This document shows positions 1-10,764 of a stretch of DNA of 64,000 nt, piece by piece. This DNA comes from Planctomycetota bacterium. GTDB taxonomy: Bacteria > Planctomycetota > Phycisphaerae > Phycisphaerales > UBA5793. The first letter of the stretch is position 1. Each line of letters begins with the position of its first letter. Where the stretch lies: assembly GCA_963205185.1 (NCBI GenBank), contig CAUJHZ010000045.1, positions 1 through 64,000 of the forward strand. Direction: 5' to 3'. The notes below the pieces were generated by a model that was not told the DNA's origin, ran no database searches, and saw only the letters and a program-made list of their open reading frames with translations. A program made the translations under genes and the position numbers.

Positions 1-201
1 GGGCGGATGCCGGTGCTGTGCCTGGATGACGTGGCGTCGGAGATCGACCAGGCCCATCGCACACGCGTGTTCGACATGGTTGGGCGCAGTGGTGCGCAGG
101 TGCTGGTCACGGCCACCGATCAATCCGCGTTGCCGGCCACCCGCGAGGGTCGCGTGGCGATGTTCCACGTGGAACAAGCCGGGGTGCACCGGCTGCTATA
201 A
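1..201 (+). CDS. recF: RecF C-terminal fragment (5' end outside window)
   Basis: This is the last 66 codons of RecF, the SMC-like ATPase that helps load RecA at gapped DNA. The visible part holds the Walker B/D-loop segment (CLDDVASEID), the VTATD strand and the end motif FHVEQ. The FHVEQ ending is what I remember from gammaproteobacterial RecF. The reading frame is open at the left edge, so the protein is truncated by the window. It sits 45 bases upstream of gyrB, the classic recF-gyrB order of Gammaproteobacteria. Its style does not fit the planctomycete character of the rest of the window. Confidence 0.85.
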   Translation, partial: GRMPVLCLDDVASEIDQAHRTRVFDMVGRSGAQVLVTATDQSALPATREGRVAMFHVEQAGVHRLL

Positions 202-2751
<2,550 letters not shown>

Positions 2752-2769
2752 GCCGGCCCGCAGGGCGGT

Positions 2770-3612
2770 TCAATCGAGCAGCCCGCTCATTTTGAGTGCC
2801 GAAAGCGTCAGCAGGCAGATGAACGCCAGGCGGACCCAGAACAGCGGCAGGCGGTGCGCCAGGTGCGAGCCGACCAGACCGCCGACAATCGCCCCCGGCG
2901 CCAGCGAGGCGGCCAGCAGCAGCGAATCGTTAATGGTCCGCTCTCCCTGCGTCGCGGCAAGCAGCGTGGCGTTCTTGGCCACGGCTCCGATCAGCCCCGT
3001 GATGAGGATGACTGCCGTCGAGGTGCCGATGGCTTCGCGCAGTGTCACTTTGCAGATCGACTGCTGGAGCGGCACGGCAATGGTGCCGCCGCCCACGCCG
3101 ATCCACCCTCCAACCAGGCCCATGGCTGCACCCACGAGTGCGCTACGGCCCAAGGGCACAGGCGTTCGAGGCGGTCCGGCCGGTCTGGCGCCGGCGGCCG
3201 CGCGGTCGTGGCGCCCGAGCCACTCCGTGCGCAGCCGCGCTGCATCCATGGCGATGACGTAGAGAAGAAACATCGCGAAGATGCGTCGAAGCGTGTGCTC
3301 GCCGAACTGATTACTGAGCCACACGCCGATGAGAATGGTAATTACGGACGCGGGCACGAGCCCCTTGAGCACGTCCGCTCGCACCGCGCCCGCGCGCAGG
3401 TGACGTCGAAGCGCCGCCAGAGCGACGACGACGTAGATGATCATCAACGCCGCCTGGTAGAGGTGCTGGTCCGGCCCGCGGATCAACGTCAGCGCCGGAA
3501 TGATGACGATGCCGCCACCAAGGCCCAGCATCCCCCCCACGCATCCGCCCAGCAGGCCCAGCGCCGAAGCAATCAGCAGTTCAGGCAGGCTCACGGCACG
3601 GACACCGGACAA
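2770..3612 (-). CDS. TauE/SafE family sulfite/anion permease
   Basis: An integral membrane protein of about 280 residues with the internal duplication typical of the TauE/SafE family. The glycine-rich signature occurs once in each half (GGMLGLGGGIVIIP near residue 26 and GGWIGVGGGTIAVP near 170). The family exports or imports sulfite, sulfoacetate or related small organic anions across the inner membrane; the substrate here cannot be told. Both termini are hydrophobic. It is convergent with gyrB, with only 18 bases between the stops. The frame opens at a TTG at 3612 without a clear ribosome binding site, and a GTG at 3594 is an alternative start. No sulfur-metabolism neighbour is present. Confidence 0.85.
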   Translation of the reverse strand: MSGVRAVSLPELLIASALGLLGGCVGGMLGLGGGIVIIPALTLIRGPDQHLYQAALMIIYVVVALAALRRHLRAGAVRADVLKGLVPASVITILIGVWLSNQFGEHTLRRIFAMFLLYVIAMDAARLRTEWLGRHDRAAAGARPAGPPRTPVPLGRSALVGAAMGLVGGWIGVGGGTIAVPLQQSICKVTLREAIGTSTAVILITGLIGAVAKNATLLAATQGERTINDSLLLAASLAPGAIVGGLVGSHLAHRLPLFWVRLAFICLLTLSALKMSGLLD

Positions 3613-3702
3613 TCAACGAGGCTTGGGAGGGTGTGGGGCACGGCCCCATCATAGCGGCGGCGCTCGCAATCGGGCCGGCGGGCCCCGTACACTTGACGCG
3701 CG

Positions 3703-4662
3703 ATGTTCGCCTCCGCCACTGAAATCGTCACCGTCACGCTCAACCCGGCCATCGACCGGCTGATCGAAGTGCCCAACTTCGAGGCGGGGCGGCACATGAT
3801 GGGTCGCCGCATCGACGTCTATCCTGCCGGCAAGGGCATTCGACTTTCCCGCGTACTGGCGCGCCTGGGCACGCGCAGCATTGCGACCGGCTTTGTGGGC
3901 GATCGCGAACTTGAACTCTTCGACGCCTTTCTGAGCGCGCCCGCCGCCGGTCGCGCCGTGCCGCAGATGCTTCGCGTCAACCAGCCGACGCGCGAGAACG
4001 TGACCATCGTCGATCCAATCAATGACCGCTCGACCTACGTGCGCGAAGAGGGTTTTCAGATCAGCCCCAAGGACCTCGAGCGCATGCAGGGCAAGATCGG
4101 GCTGATGGCCCGCGACGACGCGATCGTGTGCTTCTGCGGCTCGATCCCGCCGGGCCTGAGTCCGGATGTATTTCGCGACATGGTGAAGCGCTCGATCGAC
4201 GCGGGCGCCCGCGTGCTGCTCGACACGGCCGGTGAGCCGCTCGAAGCCACGCGCGACCTGCCGGTGTGGATGATCCGCATGAACCGCACCACCGCCGGCC
4301 AGATCGCCGGTCACCCCGTGGTGTCGCGCGATGAAGCGCTCGAGATGGCGCAGTTCCTCGGGCGGCACGGCGCCATGGCGGCGGTGACGGTCGGGGCCGA
4401 AGGAGCGGCCTTCTCCACGCCGGGCCAGGCCTGGACCGGTCACGTCGGGATCCATCCGGGGCTGGTCATCAACACCGTCGGCTGCGGCGAAAGTTTCGTC
4501 GCCGGCTTGCTCCACGAATGGCGACGCACGGGCGACTGGGCCGGCGCCTTCCGCGAGGCGCTGACGGTCGCGACGGTGAACGCGACGACGGTGCGCAGCG
4601 GGGAAATCGACGCGGAATGCCGCGAGGAGTTCCGCCGCATGGCCGTAGTGGAGCCGCGCTAG
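3703..4662 (+). CDS. PfkB-family kinase, 1-phosphofructokinase-like, with altered catalytic motif
   Basis: The 319-residue protein has the ribokinase/PfkB layout. It opens with the 1-phosphofructokinase-type start (VTVTLNPAIDR), then GKGIRLSRVL (usually GKGINVSRVL), then FCGSIPPGL, and ends in the ATP/anion-hole region VGCGESFVAGLL. By family this would phosphorylate fructose 1-phosphate, tagatose 6-phosphate or a related sugar phosphate. In the last motif the catalytic base, normally Asp in GAGDS, is Glu. The normal IKPN is IRMN. These changes may lower or alter activity. The gene stands alone, with no PTS or sugar-transport partner beside it, and tRNA-Thr follows. Confidence 0.75.
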   Translation: MFASATEIVTVTLNPAIDRLIEVPNFEAGRHMMGRRIDVYPAGKGIRLSRVLARLGTRSIATGFVGDRELELFDAFLSAPAAGRAVPQMLRVNQPTRENVTIVDPINDRSTYVREEGFQISPKDLERMQGKIGLMARDDAIVCFCGSIPPGLSPDVFRDMVKRSIDAGARVLLDTAGEPLEATRDLPVWMIRMNRTTAGQIAGHPVVSRDEALEMAQFLGRHGAMAAVTVGAEGAAFSTPGQAWTGHVGIHPGLVINTVGCGESFVAGLLHEWRRTGDWAGAFREALTVATVNATTVRSGEIDAECREEFRRMAVVEPR

Positions 4663-4748
4663 GCGAGCGGCCGGCCCGATTTCGCCGCGCGGGCGCTTTG
4701 CCGGATTGCCGCGACGACCCGACCGACCTATGAATTGGGCCGTTCCGC

Positions 4749-4821
4749 GCCACCGTAGCTCAGCTGGTAGAGCGGCTCATTCGTAATGAGCAGGTCGTGG
4801 GTTCGAGTCCCACTGGTGGCT
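4749..4821 (+). tRNA. tRNA-Thr (CGT)
   Basis: A cloverleaf can be drawn. The acceptor stem pairs GCCACCG (4749-4755) with TGGTGGC (4814-4820) through one G-T pair. The D arm holds AGCTCAGCTGGTAGAGC, the anticodon loop holds TTCGTAA with CGT at 4782-4784, and the T loop has GTTCGAGTCC. The discriminator base is T and CCA is not encoded. A run of six T begins at the 3' end (4821-4826) and could serve as its terminator. Confidence 0.95.
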
Positions 4822-4869
4822 TTTTTGCTGCGCGGCGCACGCGGCTTCGGCTCCCTTCGAAGCGACCCT

Positions 4870-5952
4870 CTATCGCACGCGATACACGCCCACGCGGCCG
4901 TCCGGTCCGGCCATCCAGACGGCTTTGCCGTCGGGAGTCGTGTCCAGCGCGTGCCAGGGCGTGTCATCGGCGCCGACCCAGCGGCGGCCCCCGTCGGTGG
5001 AAATGTCCATGCCATGCGGTCCGACAGCGAGCAGGACATCGCTCCCCAGAGCCGGAAACACGGCCACGGAACTGCAGTAGCCGCGCGGGCCCTTTCCCTC
5101 GGGCTGTCGCCATGTGCTGCCGCCATCTTCGCTGATGGCCCAGTGACTCTCGGCCCGCTCAGGCTGAAGATAATCGCCGCCCACGGCCACCGCGCGCCGC
5201 CCGTTCAGGAATGCAATCGAGAAAATGCCCGCCGACTTCGACGAGGCAAGCGGCGTTTCCACGATCCGCCACTGTCGGCCATAGTGATCGGCTCGCGCCA
5301 CGCGGGCGCGACCTGCCGGGCTCTGCCCGCCCAATCCGATGAGGATGCAGTCGTCATTCAGTGCAAGCGCGCTGTTCGACGCGGCAAAGCCCGCTTCGCC
5401 CGGGGCCACGGCCGGCGACGTGTACGCATCGCGCCGCAGCCACGTCGAGCCAAAGTCGCTCGACGTGATCAACTGAATCTGCCCATCGATGGGATCGCCA
5501 AATGCCATGCCGAACCCCGCCTGATCGAACTGCATGGCATCGAAGAAGATCTCCGGTCGCGTGTCCTCGTAGACGAGAGACCACGTCTGTCCGCCATCGG
5601 TCGTTTTGTACAGGTGTGCGGGAGAGCCGGCGCTGAGAACCACGGCCGTGTTGTCGTCGAACGCGTGGATGCACCGCAAGTCCAGTCCTTCGGCGCCGGG
5701 CACGCTGAAGACTTGCCAGCGGTTTCCACCATCGACCGTTCGCACAACCGTTCCGCTGCTCCCGCTGGCCCAGGCGCTGCGACCATCGATGCCGCAGACG
5801 CCGCGCAGCGACGCAGTCGTCCCCGTGTCAAAGATCGGCCAGGTCGCATCGAGCAGTCGCGATCGCGTGGCGTCATTCATCTGCATGCTGCAGCCCGCAA
5901 GCGGCAGGAGGAACAAAGCGAAGGCCGCGGCGGCAAAGACTCCTCCTCGCAT
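4870..5952 (-). CDS. Lipoprotein with YCF48/BNR-type beta-propeller repeats
   Basis: A 360-residue exported protein. It starts with a lipoprotein signal ending in LPLAGC (Cys near residue 21), so it is probably anchored in a membrane facing the periplasm. The body carries repeated YCF48/BNR-like blades such as VVRTVDGGNRW, LYKTTDGGQTW, ISEDGGSTWRQ and STDGGRRW, which form a propeller. The ATG at 5952 is chosen because AAGGTGG lies 8 bases upstream; a GTG at 5964 overlaps that site. It ends upstream of the tRNA-Thr gene on the opposite strand. In other bacteria such propellers assist complex assembly or bind surface ligands, but the role here is unknown. Confidence 0.8.
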   Translation of the reverse strand: MRGGVFAAAAFALFLLPLAGCSMQMNDATRSRLLDATWPIFDTGTTASLRGVCGIDGRSAWASGSSGTVVRTVDGGNRWQVFSVPGAEGLDLRCIHAFDDNTAVVLSAGSPAHLYKTTDGGQTWSLVYEDTRPEIFFDAMQFDQAGFGMAFGDPIDGQIQLITSSDFGSTWLRRDAYTSPAVAPGEAGFAASNSALALNDDCILIGLGGQSPAGRARVARADHYGRQWRIVETPLASSKSAGIFSIAFLNGRRAVAVGGDYLQPERAESHWAISEDGGSTWRQPEGKGPRGYCSSVAVFPALGSDVLLAVGPHGMDISTDGGRRWVGADDTPWHALDTTPDGKAVWMAGPDGRVGVYRVR

Positions 5953-5984
5953 GACATGATCCACCTTCTACATTGCGTCTTGGA

Positions 5985-6081
5985 CGGGAGTGGATGGGAA
6001 TCGAACCCACCTGGAGCCTGATTTCCAGACACCACAACGGGTTTGAAGCCCGTGACCGCCACCAGGCGTGCTGACACTCCC
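5985..6081 (-). tRNA. selC: tRNA-Sec (TCA), selenocysteine tRNA
   Basis: The minus strand reads as a 97-nt tRNA, far longer than usual, as expected for tRNA-Sec. The acceptor stem is GGGAGTG with CACTCCC. The anticodon arm ACGGGCTTCAAACCCGT contains TCA, which decodes UGA. A long variable arm follows (GTGGTGTCTGGAAATCAGGCTCC region), then the T loop GGTTCGATTCC. The discriminator is G and CCA is not encoded. It lies 72 bases downstream of selA in the same orientation, completing the selenocysteine cassette. Confidence 0.97.
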
Positions 6082-6153
6082 ACAAGGGCGCCGGCGACCA
6101 TGCAGGCGCCGGCTGATGAGATTAGGTGCCGCGGTCCGCACAGGCCACCCGCA

Positions 6154-7596
6154 TCAGCCGCCCAGCGCGCCGCGCACGGCTTCGATGAATCGCCCGTCGT
6201 CATCATCGAACATCGAACGCAGATCGCACAGCAGGCTGTCCGATTGCACGCGTGCGACGACGCTGATTTCACCGGTGCGCAGCAGCGTCGCCAGTTGGCC
6301 CGCGCTGCACTCCTCGGCGCGGATGCGCAGAGCAATGCTCTCAATCGCCTGGGCCGGCACCGAGCCGCCGCCGAGAAACGCCTGAGACGGCTCCACCTGC
6401 ACGTCCGCAATCCCGTCGATGGCGCTCAACTGCTCGACGAGCACGCCGGCGCGCGACCGCAGGTGCTCGATCGAAACTCCGAGCATCCGCAGGACGGGGA
6501 TCTCGCGGCGGGCGCGCTCGAAGTCCTGGTGGATTTGAAGTGTCGCGCCGAGCGCCGCAAGCGTGAGTTTATCCACGCGCAGAGCGCGCATGAGAGGGTT
6601 GCCGTCGATTCGGTCGATGATGTGCTTTCGCCCGATGATGATGCCGCACTGCGGTCCGCCGAGCAGCTTGTCACCGCTGAACAGGACGACGTCCGCGCCG
6701 GCCGCGATCGACGTTCGCGCATCAGGTTCGGCGGCCGGGAGAAGAGCCGCATGCTCCGGCGTGAGCACGCCGGAGCCGATGTCGTGGATTACCGCCACTC
6801 CGCGCGAGTGCCCAAGTGCGACGAGTTCTTCGATCTCGACCGAGGCGGTGAAACCCTCGATGCGATAGTTCGACGTGTGGGCCTTGAGGATGGCGGCCGC
6901 CGTGTCGTCGATAGCGCGCTCGTAGTCGGTCGGGCGCGTCTTGTTGGTCGTGCCCACTTCGCGCAGCAAAGCCCCGCCGGCTTCGATGACCTCGGGCAGG
7001 CGAAACGAGCCGCCGATTTCGATAAGTTCGCCGCGGGAGACGATGACATTTCTGCCCTTGGCGAGCGTGGCGAGCGTGAGCAGCAGAGCGCCGGCGTTGT
7101 TGTTGACCACCGCTGCCGCCTCGCAGCCGGTGAGGCGCTGGAGGAGCCGCTCGACGACATGGCGGCGCCTGCCGCGCTGGCCGGATTCAAGTTCGAGTTC
7201 GACGGGGGCGTAGCCTCCTGCCGCATCCGCCAGCGCATCGACGGCCGCCTCGCCCAGCGGCGCGCGACCGAGGCCGGTATGCAGCAGGATTCCCGTCGCG
7301 TTGATCGTCCGCCGCAGCGGCAGGCGCTCTTCGCGCTCAAGGGCGCAAGACACTTCGTGCACCAGGCGCGCGGCGATGATCCGCGCATCGAGCGATGAAC
7401 TGCTCGCCGAGAGAGAGTCGCGAAAGCGAGCGACAACGTCGCGGGTAACTTCGACGATGACCGCCCGAGGCACGCGCCGGGTCCAGCCGTCGTCTGCCAG
7501 CGACTCGACGAGTTCGTGGATCGAAGGGATGGTGCGCAGCGCCGCAGCGCCGATCTCGGAGGCAGGCGGCGTTGGACGTATCGATTGCTCGCTCAT
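6154..7596 (-). CDS. selA: L-seryl-tRNA(Sec) selenium transferase
   Basis: SelA is a PLP enzyme that converts seryl-tRNA(Sec) to selenocysteinyl-tRNA(Sec) using selenophosphate. The 480-residue length matches the bacterial family. The N-terminal domain has IPSIHELVES, followed by INATGILLHTGLGRAPLG, and the PLP lysine lies in SGDKLLGGPQCG near residue 309. Two ATGs occur two codons apart. GGGAG abuts the first (7602) but stands 6 bases from the second (7596), so 7596 is preferred. It follows selB by 18 bases on the same strand and precedes tRNA-Sec, as part of one operon. Confidence 0.97.
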   Translation of the reverse strand: MSEQSIRPTPPASEIGAAALRTIPSIHELVESLADDGWTRRVPRAVIVEVTRDVVARFRDSLSASSSSLDARIIAARLVHEVSCALEREERLPLRRTINATGILLHTGLGRAPLGEAAVDALADAAGGYAPVELELESGQRGRRRHVVERLLQRLTGCEAAAVVNNNAGALLLTLATLAKGRNVIVSRGELIEIGGSFRLPEVIEAGGALLREVGTTNKTRPTDYERAIDDTAAAILKAHTSNYRIEGFTASVEIEELVALGHSRGVAVIHDIGSGVLTPEHAALLPAAEPDARTSIAAGADVVLFSGDKLLGGPQCGIIIGRKHIIDRIDGNPLMRALRVDKLTLAALGATLQIHQDFERARREIPVLRMLGVSIEHLRSRAGVLVEQLSAIDGIADVQVEPSQAFLGGGSVPAQAIESIALRIRAEECSAGQLATLLRTGEISVVARVQSDSLLCDLRSMFDDDDGRFIEAVRGALGG

Positions 7597-7614
7597 GGAC
7601 ATCTCCCGTGCCGC

Positions 7615-9591
7615 TCATTCGGCGGGCGGTGCGGCCACTCGATCCGGCTCAATTGTTGCGCTCGAAATCATGGCCGGCCCGGCCACGCGGAGATCGCCGC
7701 GACGCCGCGTATATCCAAGCCGATCGAGATACTCGCAGATCGGCAGCGCGAACTTGCGCGTGGTGCCGAGCAGGTCGCGGATTTCCGCCACGGTCAGCCC
7801 GTCGCTGCCCGAAAGCGCTTCGCCGATTCTCTGTTGCAACTGCTCGTGCCAGATCTGGTGGAGGTAAAGCCCCCCGCCAAGGTGCACAAGTTGATTGCGA
7901 TAGGCGCACAGCGCGAGCAATTGGCGCATCTGATCGCCGGACAGGCCGAATTCACCGGCGAGGTCGCTCGGATCGGGCGGCTGGAAGGCGGCCTTCTCGA
8001 AGCGGTGCACCATGCGCTGACGCGCCGTCTCCTGTCCGGCCGTGAGCCGCCCCGCGTGATCGCGCAGGGAAACGCCCGCTTCGGTGCTGACGATCCTGCC
8101 GGCTCGAATGAGCCGGGTGAGCAGCCCGGCGAGCAGGTCGCCATCCAGGTAGCGAATCCCCTGCGCAAGCCGCTGCCGGGGCACGGTCGGCTCGATGGGA
8201 TTCTCTGCGTGCAGGCGACTGAGCATCTCGATGAGGCGCACTTCGATCTCGGCGCACCAATCGGCGTGCAGCAGCCCGGAGCGGCGCGTGCCCGTCGCCA
8301 GTTCGACGAGCCGGCCAGCCGACACGAGTTGCGTGATGAGACACTCGGCCGCGCGGTGGTCAACGTCGAGTTCGCACTCCAGGTCTTCGACCGTCCACGG
8401 CCTGGCGCCGAAGAACCAGAGCGCGGCATCGGCGCGCGCGAGTTCATCCGGCGAGAGTAACGCACCGGCGCGATCAGCCGCCGCGGCATCCCGGCGCGAA
8501 AGCCGGTCCGGCGAGCACTGCAGCACAATCCCACCGCCAAGCGTGACCAGCGGCGACTCGGCGCGGATGATGAGCGGCTGACGGCCGCGCGTGACGAACG
8601 GCTGGGATGAAATCAGCTGCACAATGCCTGATTCACCCGGCTCGAGGCTCGTTCCTCTGAGGAGACGCACCCCGGCGAGCACCTCCTGCGTGCCGAGGTG
8701 GACGCGCAGACGCGCGCGGTGGCGCACCGGTAGCGGACTCTCGGCGAGAACTCGAACATGCGCGGTGATGCGCCGCGACGACCGAAGCAGCCCCGGCGAG
8801 GCAAGTTCATGGCCGCGCACGATCTCGCTGTGATGCACGCCGATGAGATTCATCGCAGCGCGCTGCCCCGCCTGCACTGATTCGACCGCCTGCCCGTGCG
8901 ACTGCAGCCCGCGCAGGCGCACGCGCCGCCCGGCCGGCAGCCACTCCAATTCCTGGGCAGTCGAAATCACGCCGGACCAGACGGTGCCGGTGACCACGGT
9001 GCCCAGCCCGCCGAGGACGAATGAGCGATCCACGGGCAGCCGGAAATCGCCCGGCCCCTGCTGCTCGTCGTCTGATCGCCTCATTTTGCTCGCCAGGTCC
9101 GCGAGAGAGCGTTTCAGTTCTTCAATGCCGACGCCGGAGACAGCGGAAGTCCGCACGATTGGCGCACCATCCAGGAATGTATTGCGCACAAGCGCACGAG
9201 CCTCGTCCTCGACGAGATCAAGCCATTCCGGCTCGACGAGGTCACACTTGGTGAGCACGATCAGCCCCGCGGGAATCTGGAGCAGTTCAAGGATGGCCAG
9301 GTGCTCGCGCGTCTGGGGCATGATCGAGTCATCAGCGGCGATGACGAGCATCGCGAGATCCACCCCCGCAGCGCCGGCAAGCATGTTCCTGATGAATCGC
9401 TCGTGCCCGGGCACATCCACGATGCCGAACTGCACATCGCCGACTTCGAGGTGAGCAAAGCCGATATCGATGGTGATGCCGCGCTGCTTTTCTTCGGGCA
9501 GGCGGTCGGTATCGACACCCGTCAATGCGGCGACGAGGGCCGTCTTGCCGTGGTCGATGTGTCCAGCGGTGCCGAGGATCAGTTGCCGCAT
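7615..9591 (-). CDS. selB: Selenocysteine-specific elongation factor
   Basis: SelB is the GTPase that carries Sec-tRNA(Sec) to the ribosome and binds the SECIS hairpin. The 658-residue protein starts with [17 protein letters not shown] (P-loop), then [18 protein letters not shown] (switch I), DVPGHE (G3) and TKCD (G4). EF-Tu-like beta domains follow, then C-terminal winged helices including [11 protein letters not shown] and [13 protein letters not shown], the mRNA-binding end. The frame is open 40 codons further upstream, but that stretch overlaps the end of selD and has no family match, so the start is the ATG at 9591. The selD stop is 19 bases upstream. Confidence 0.97.
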   Translation of the reverse strand: MRQLILGTAGHIDHGKTALVAALTGVDTDRLPEEKQRGITIDIGFAHLEVGDVQFGIVDVPGHERFIRNMLAGAAGVDLAMLVIAADDSIMPQTREHLAILELLQIPAGLIVLTKCDLVEPEWLDLVEDEARALVRNTFLDGAPIVRTSAVSGVGIEELKRSLADLASKMRRSDDEQQGPGDFRLPVDRSFVLGGLGTVVTGTVWSGVISTAQELEWLPAGRRVRLRGLQSHGQAVESVQAGQRAAMNLIGVHHSEIVRGHELASPGLLRSSRRITAHVRVLAESPLPVRHRARLRVHLGTQEVLAGVRLLRGTSLEPGESGIVQLISSQPFVTRGRQPLIIRAESPLVTLGGGIVLQCSPDRLSRRDAAAADRAGALLSPDELARADAALWFFGARPWTVEDLECELDVDHRAAECLITQLVSAGRLVELATGTRRSGLLHADWCAEIEVRLIEMLSRLHAENPIEPTVPRQRLAQGIRYLDGDLLAGLLTRLIRAGRIVSTEAGVSLRDHAGRLTAGQETARQRMVHRFEKAAFQPPDPSDLAGEFGLSGDQMRQLLALCAYRNQLVHLGGGLYLHQIWHEQLQQRIGEALSGSDGLTVAEIRDLLGTTRKFALPICEYLDRLGYTRRRGDLRVAGPAMISSATIEPDRVAAPPAE

Positions 9592-9610
9592 GCGGACAAC
9601 TGTACGGGGC

Positions 9611-10672
9611 TCACAGCGAGATACGCAGCCGCTTGCCGTTCGCGGGCTGCACCTGCCCCACCACTGTCGCCATGCCCGCGCCGCCCCCGCGGCAGCGCTG
9701 AACGAATTCACCCGCCGCGGCCGCTGGCACGGCGACCAGCAGGCCGCCCGATGTTTGCGGGTCGTACGTGAAAGGCAGCAGATCGGATTCCGCGGCGCCG
9801 GCGGCGATCGCGGTGCGCTCGATGGTAAATTCGCGATTGCCCGCGACGGCGCGCGTGAAGTTCGCCGGCGTGGCCAAGTCCCGGGCGCCCGGGAGCAGCG
9901 GCAGCCGCTGCAGGCTCAGTTCGATGGTCACATCGCTCGCCTCGGCCATCTCGCAGGCATGCCCGGCCAGGCCGTAGCCGGTGATGTCGGTCGCGGCGCT
10001 GGCGCCGAGATCCACGGCGGCCCGCGAAGCCGTCGCGTTGAGCGCCACCATGCTGTCGCACGCGGCCTGCAGCGTTTCCGCAGGGCAGCGATCGCCCCGG
10101 TTGGCTGTGGTGATGAAGCCGACGCCGAGTCCCTTGGTGAGCACGAGCAGATCACCGGCTCGGGCGCGCTTGTTGGTGAGCAGTCGCTCGGGATCCACAA
10201 TGCCGGTCACCGCCAGGCCGTACTTGATCTCACGGTCGCGCACTGAGTGGCCGCCGACAATGACTGCCCCGGCCGCGAGCACGCGCTCAGCTCCGCCGCG
10301 CAGGATCTCGTTGAGAATCGAGAGTTCGAGGTCCTTGTCGGGGAAGCCGACGATGTTGAGCGCGGTGCGCGGCTGCGCACCCATCGCGTAGACGTCGCTG
10401 AGCGCATTGGCCGCAGCAATCTGGCCGTACACGAATGGATCGTCGACCACCGGCGGAAAGAAATCGGTCGTCTGCACAATGGCCAGGTCGTCAGCAAGGC
10501 GATAGACACCCGCGTCGCTGAAGTGTTCAGCGCCGATCAGCAGGTTCGGATCCTGAAACCGGGGCAATCCTTGCACAACCTGTGCAACGGCCTGGGCCGA
10601 GAGTTTGCCGGCTCAACCCGCGCAGTTGGCGTAGTCGAGCAATCGCTTCATGCGCCCGCTGGGATGATCCAT
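9611..10672 (-). CDS. selD: Selenide, water dikinase; a selenoprotein with in-frame TGA read as Sec
   Basis: SelD makes selenophosphate from selenide and ATP, the selenium donor for SelA. Without readthrough, the frame begins only after a TGA at 10613-10615. Upstream of that TGA the frame stays open to an ATG at 10672 preceded by a strong site (AAAGGAGG, 5 bases away). The full protein has 353 residues: MDHPSGRMKRLLDYANCAG-Sec-AGKLSA. Sec20 and Lys23 match the catalytic Cys/Sec-x-x-Lys of SelD (Cys17/Lys20 in E. coli). Downstream are DPNLLIG, TTDFFPPVVDDP, IVGGHSV, DITGYGLAGH and DPQTSGGLL. It is the first gene of selD-selB-selA-selC. Confidence 0.95.
10571..10615 (-). promoter_or_regulatory. 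Sec codon TGA plus SECIS-like hairpin inside selD
   Basis: The Sec codon is at 10613-10615. Downstream on the minus strand TTGCACAGGTTGTGCAA (10587 to 10571) folds into a perfect 6-bp stem with the 5-base loop AGGTT. Two more G-C pairs can extend the stem past one bulged G. The apical loop begins about 32 nt after the TGA, within the range known for bacterial SECIS elements, and contains the G-T pair of the loop that SelB recognises in E. coli. The position and loop make it the probable SelB binding site. Confidence 0.8.
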
Positions 10673-10714
10673 CGCGCCTCCTTTCGAGGCAGGATGATAC
10701 GGCGACCAAACGAA

Positions 10715-10741
10715 CCGCAGAGGCCGTGAGCGCCTCTGCGG
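10715..10741 (-). terminator. Hairpin downstream of the tricorn-like gene, before selD
   Basis: The sequence forms a 10-bp stem (CCGCAGAGGC with GCCTCTGCGG) in the 92-base gap between the tricorn-like stop and the selD start. On the minus strand it is followed by TTCGTTTGG, a weak T-tract. It probably separates the protease transcript from the selenium operon, but readthrough is possible. Confidence 0.5.
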
Positions 10742-10764
10742 GATCGTCTTGTTCGCCGCTCGAC

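Noticed and set aside
9592-9711. 40-residue N-terminal extension of SelB
   Set aside because: It overlaps the end of selD, lacks homology to SelB, and the GTPase domain starts exactly at [13 protein letters not shown].
10576-10615. Short SelD starting at the first Met after the TGA
   Set aside because: It would lack the catalytic Sec/Cys and Lys and would need a start without a good ribosome binding site.
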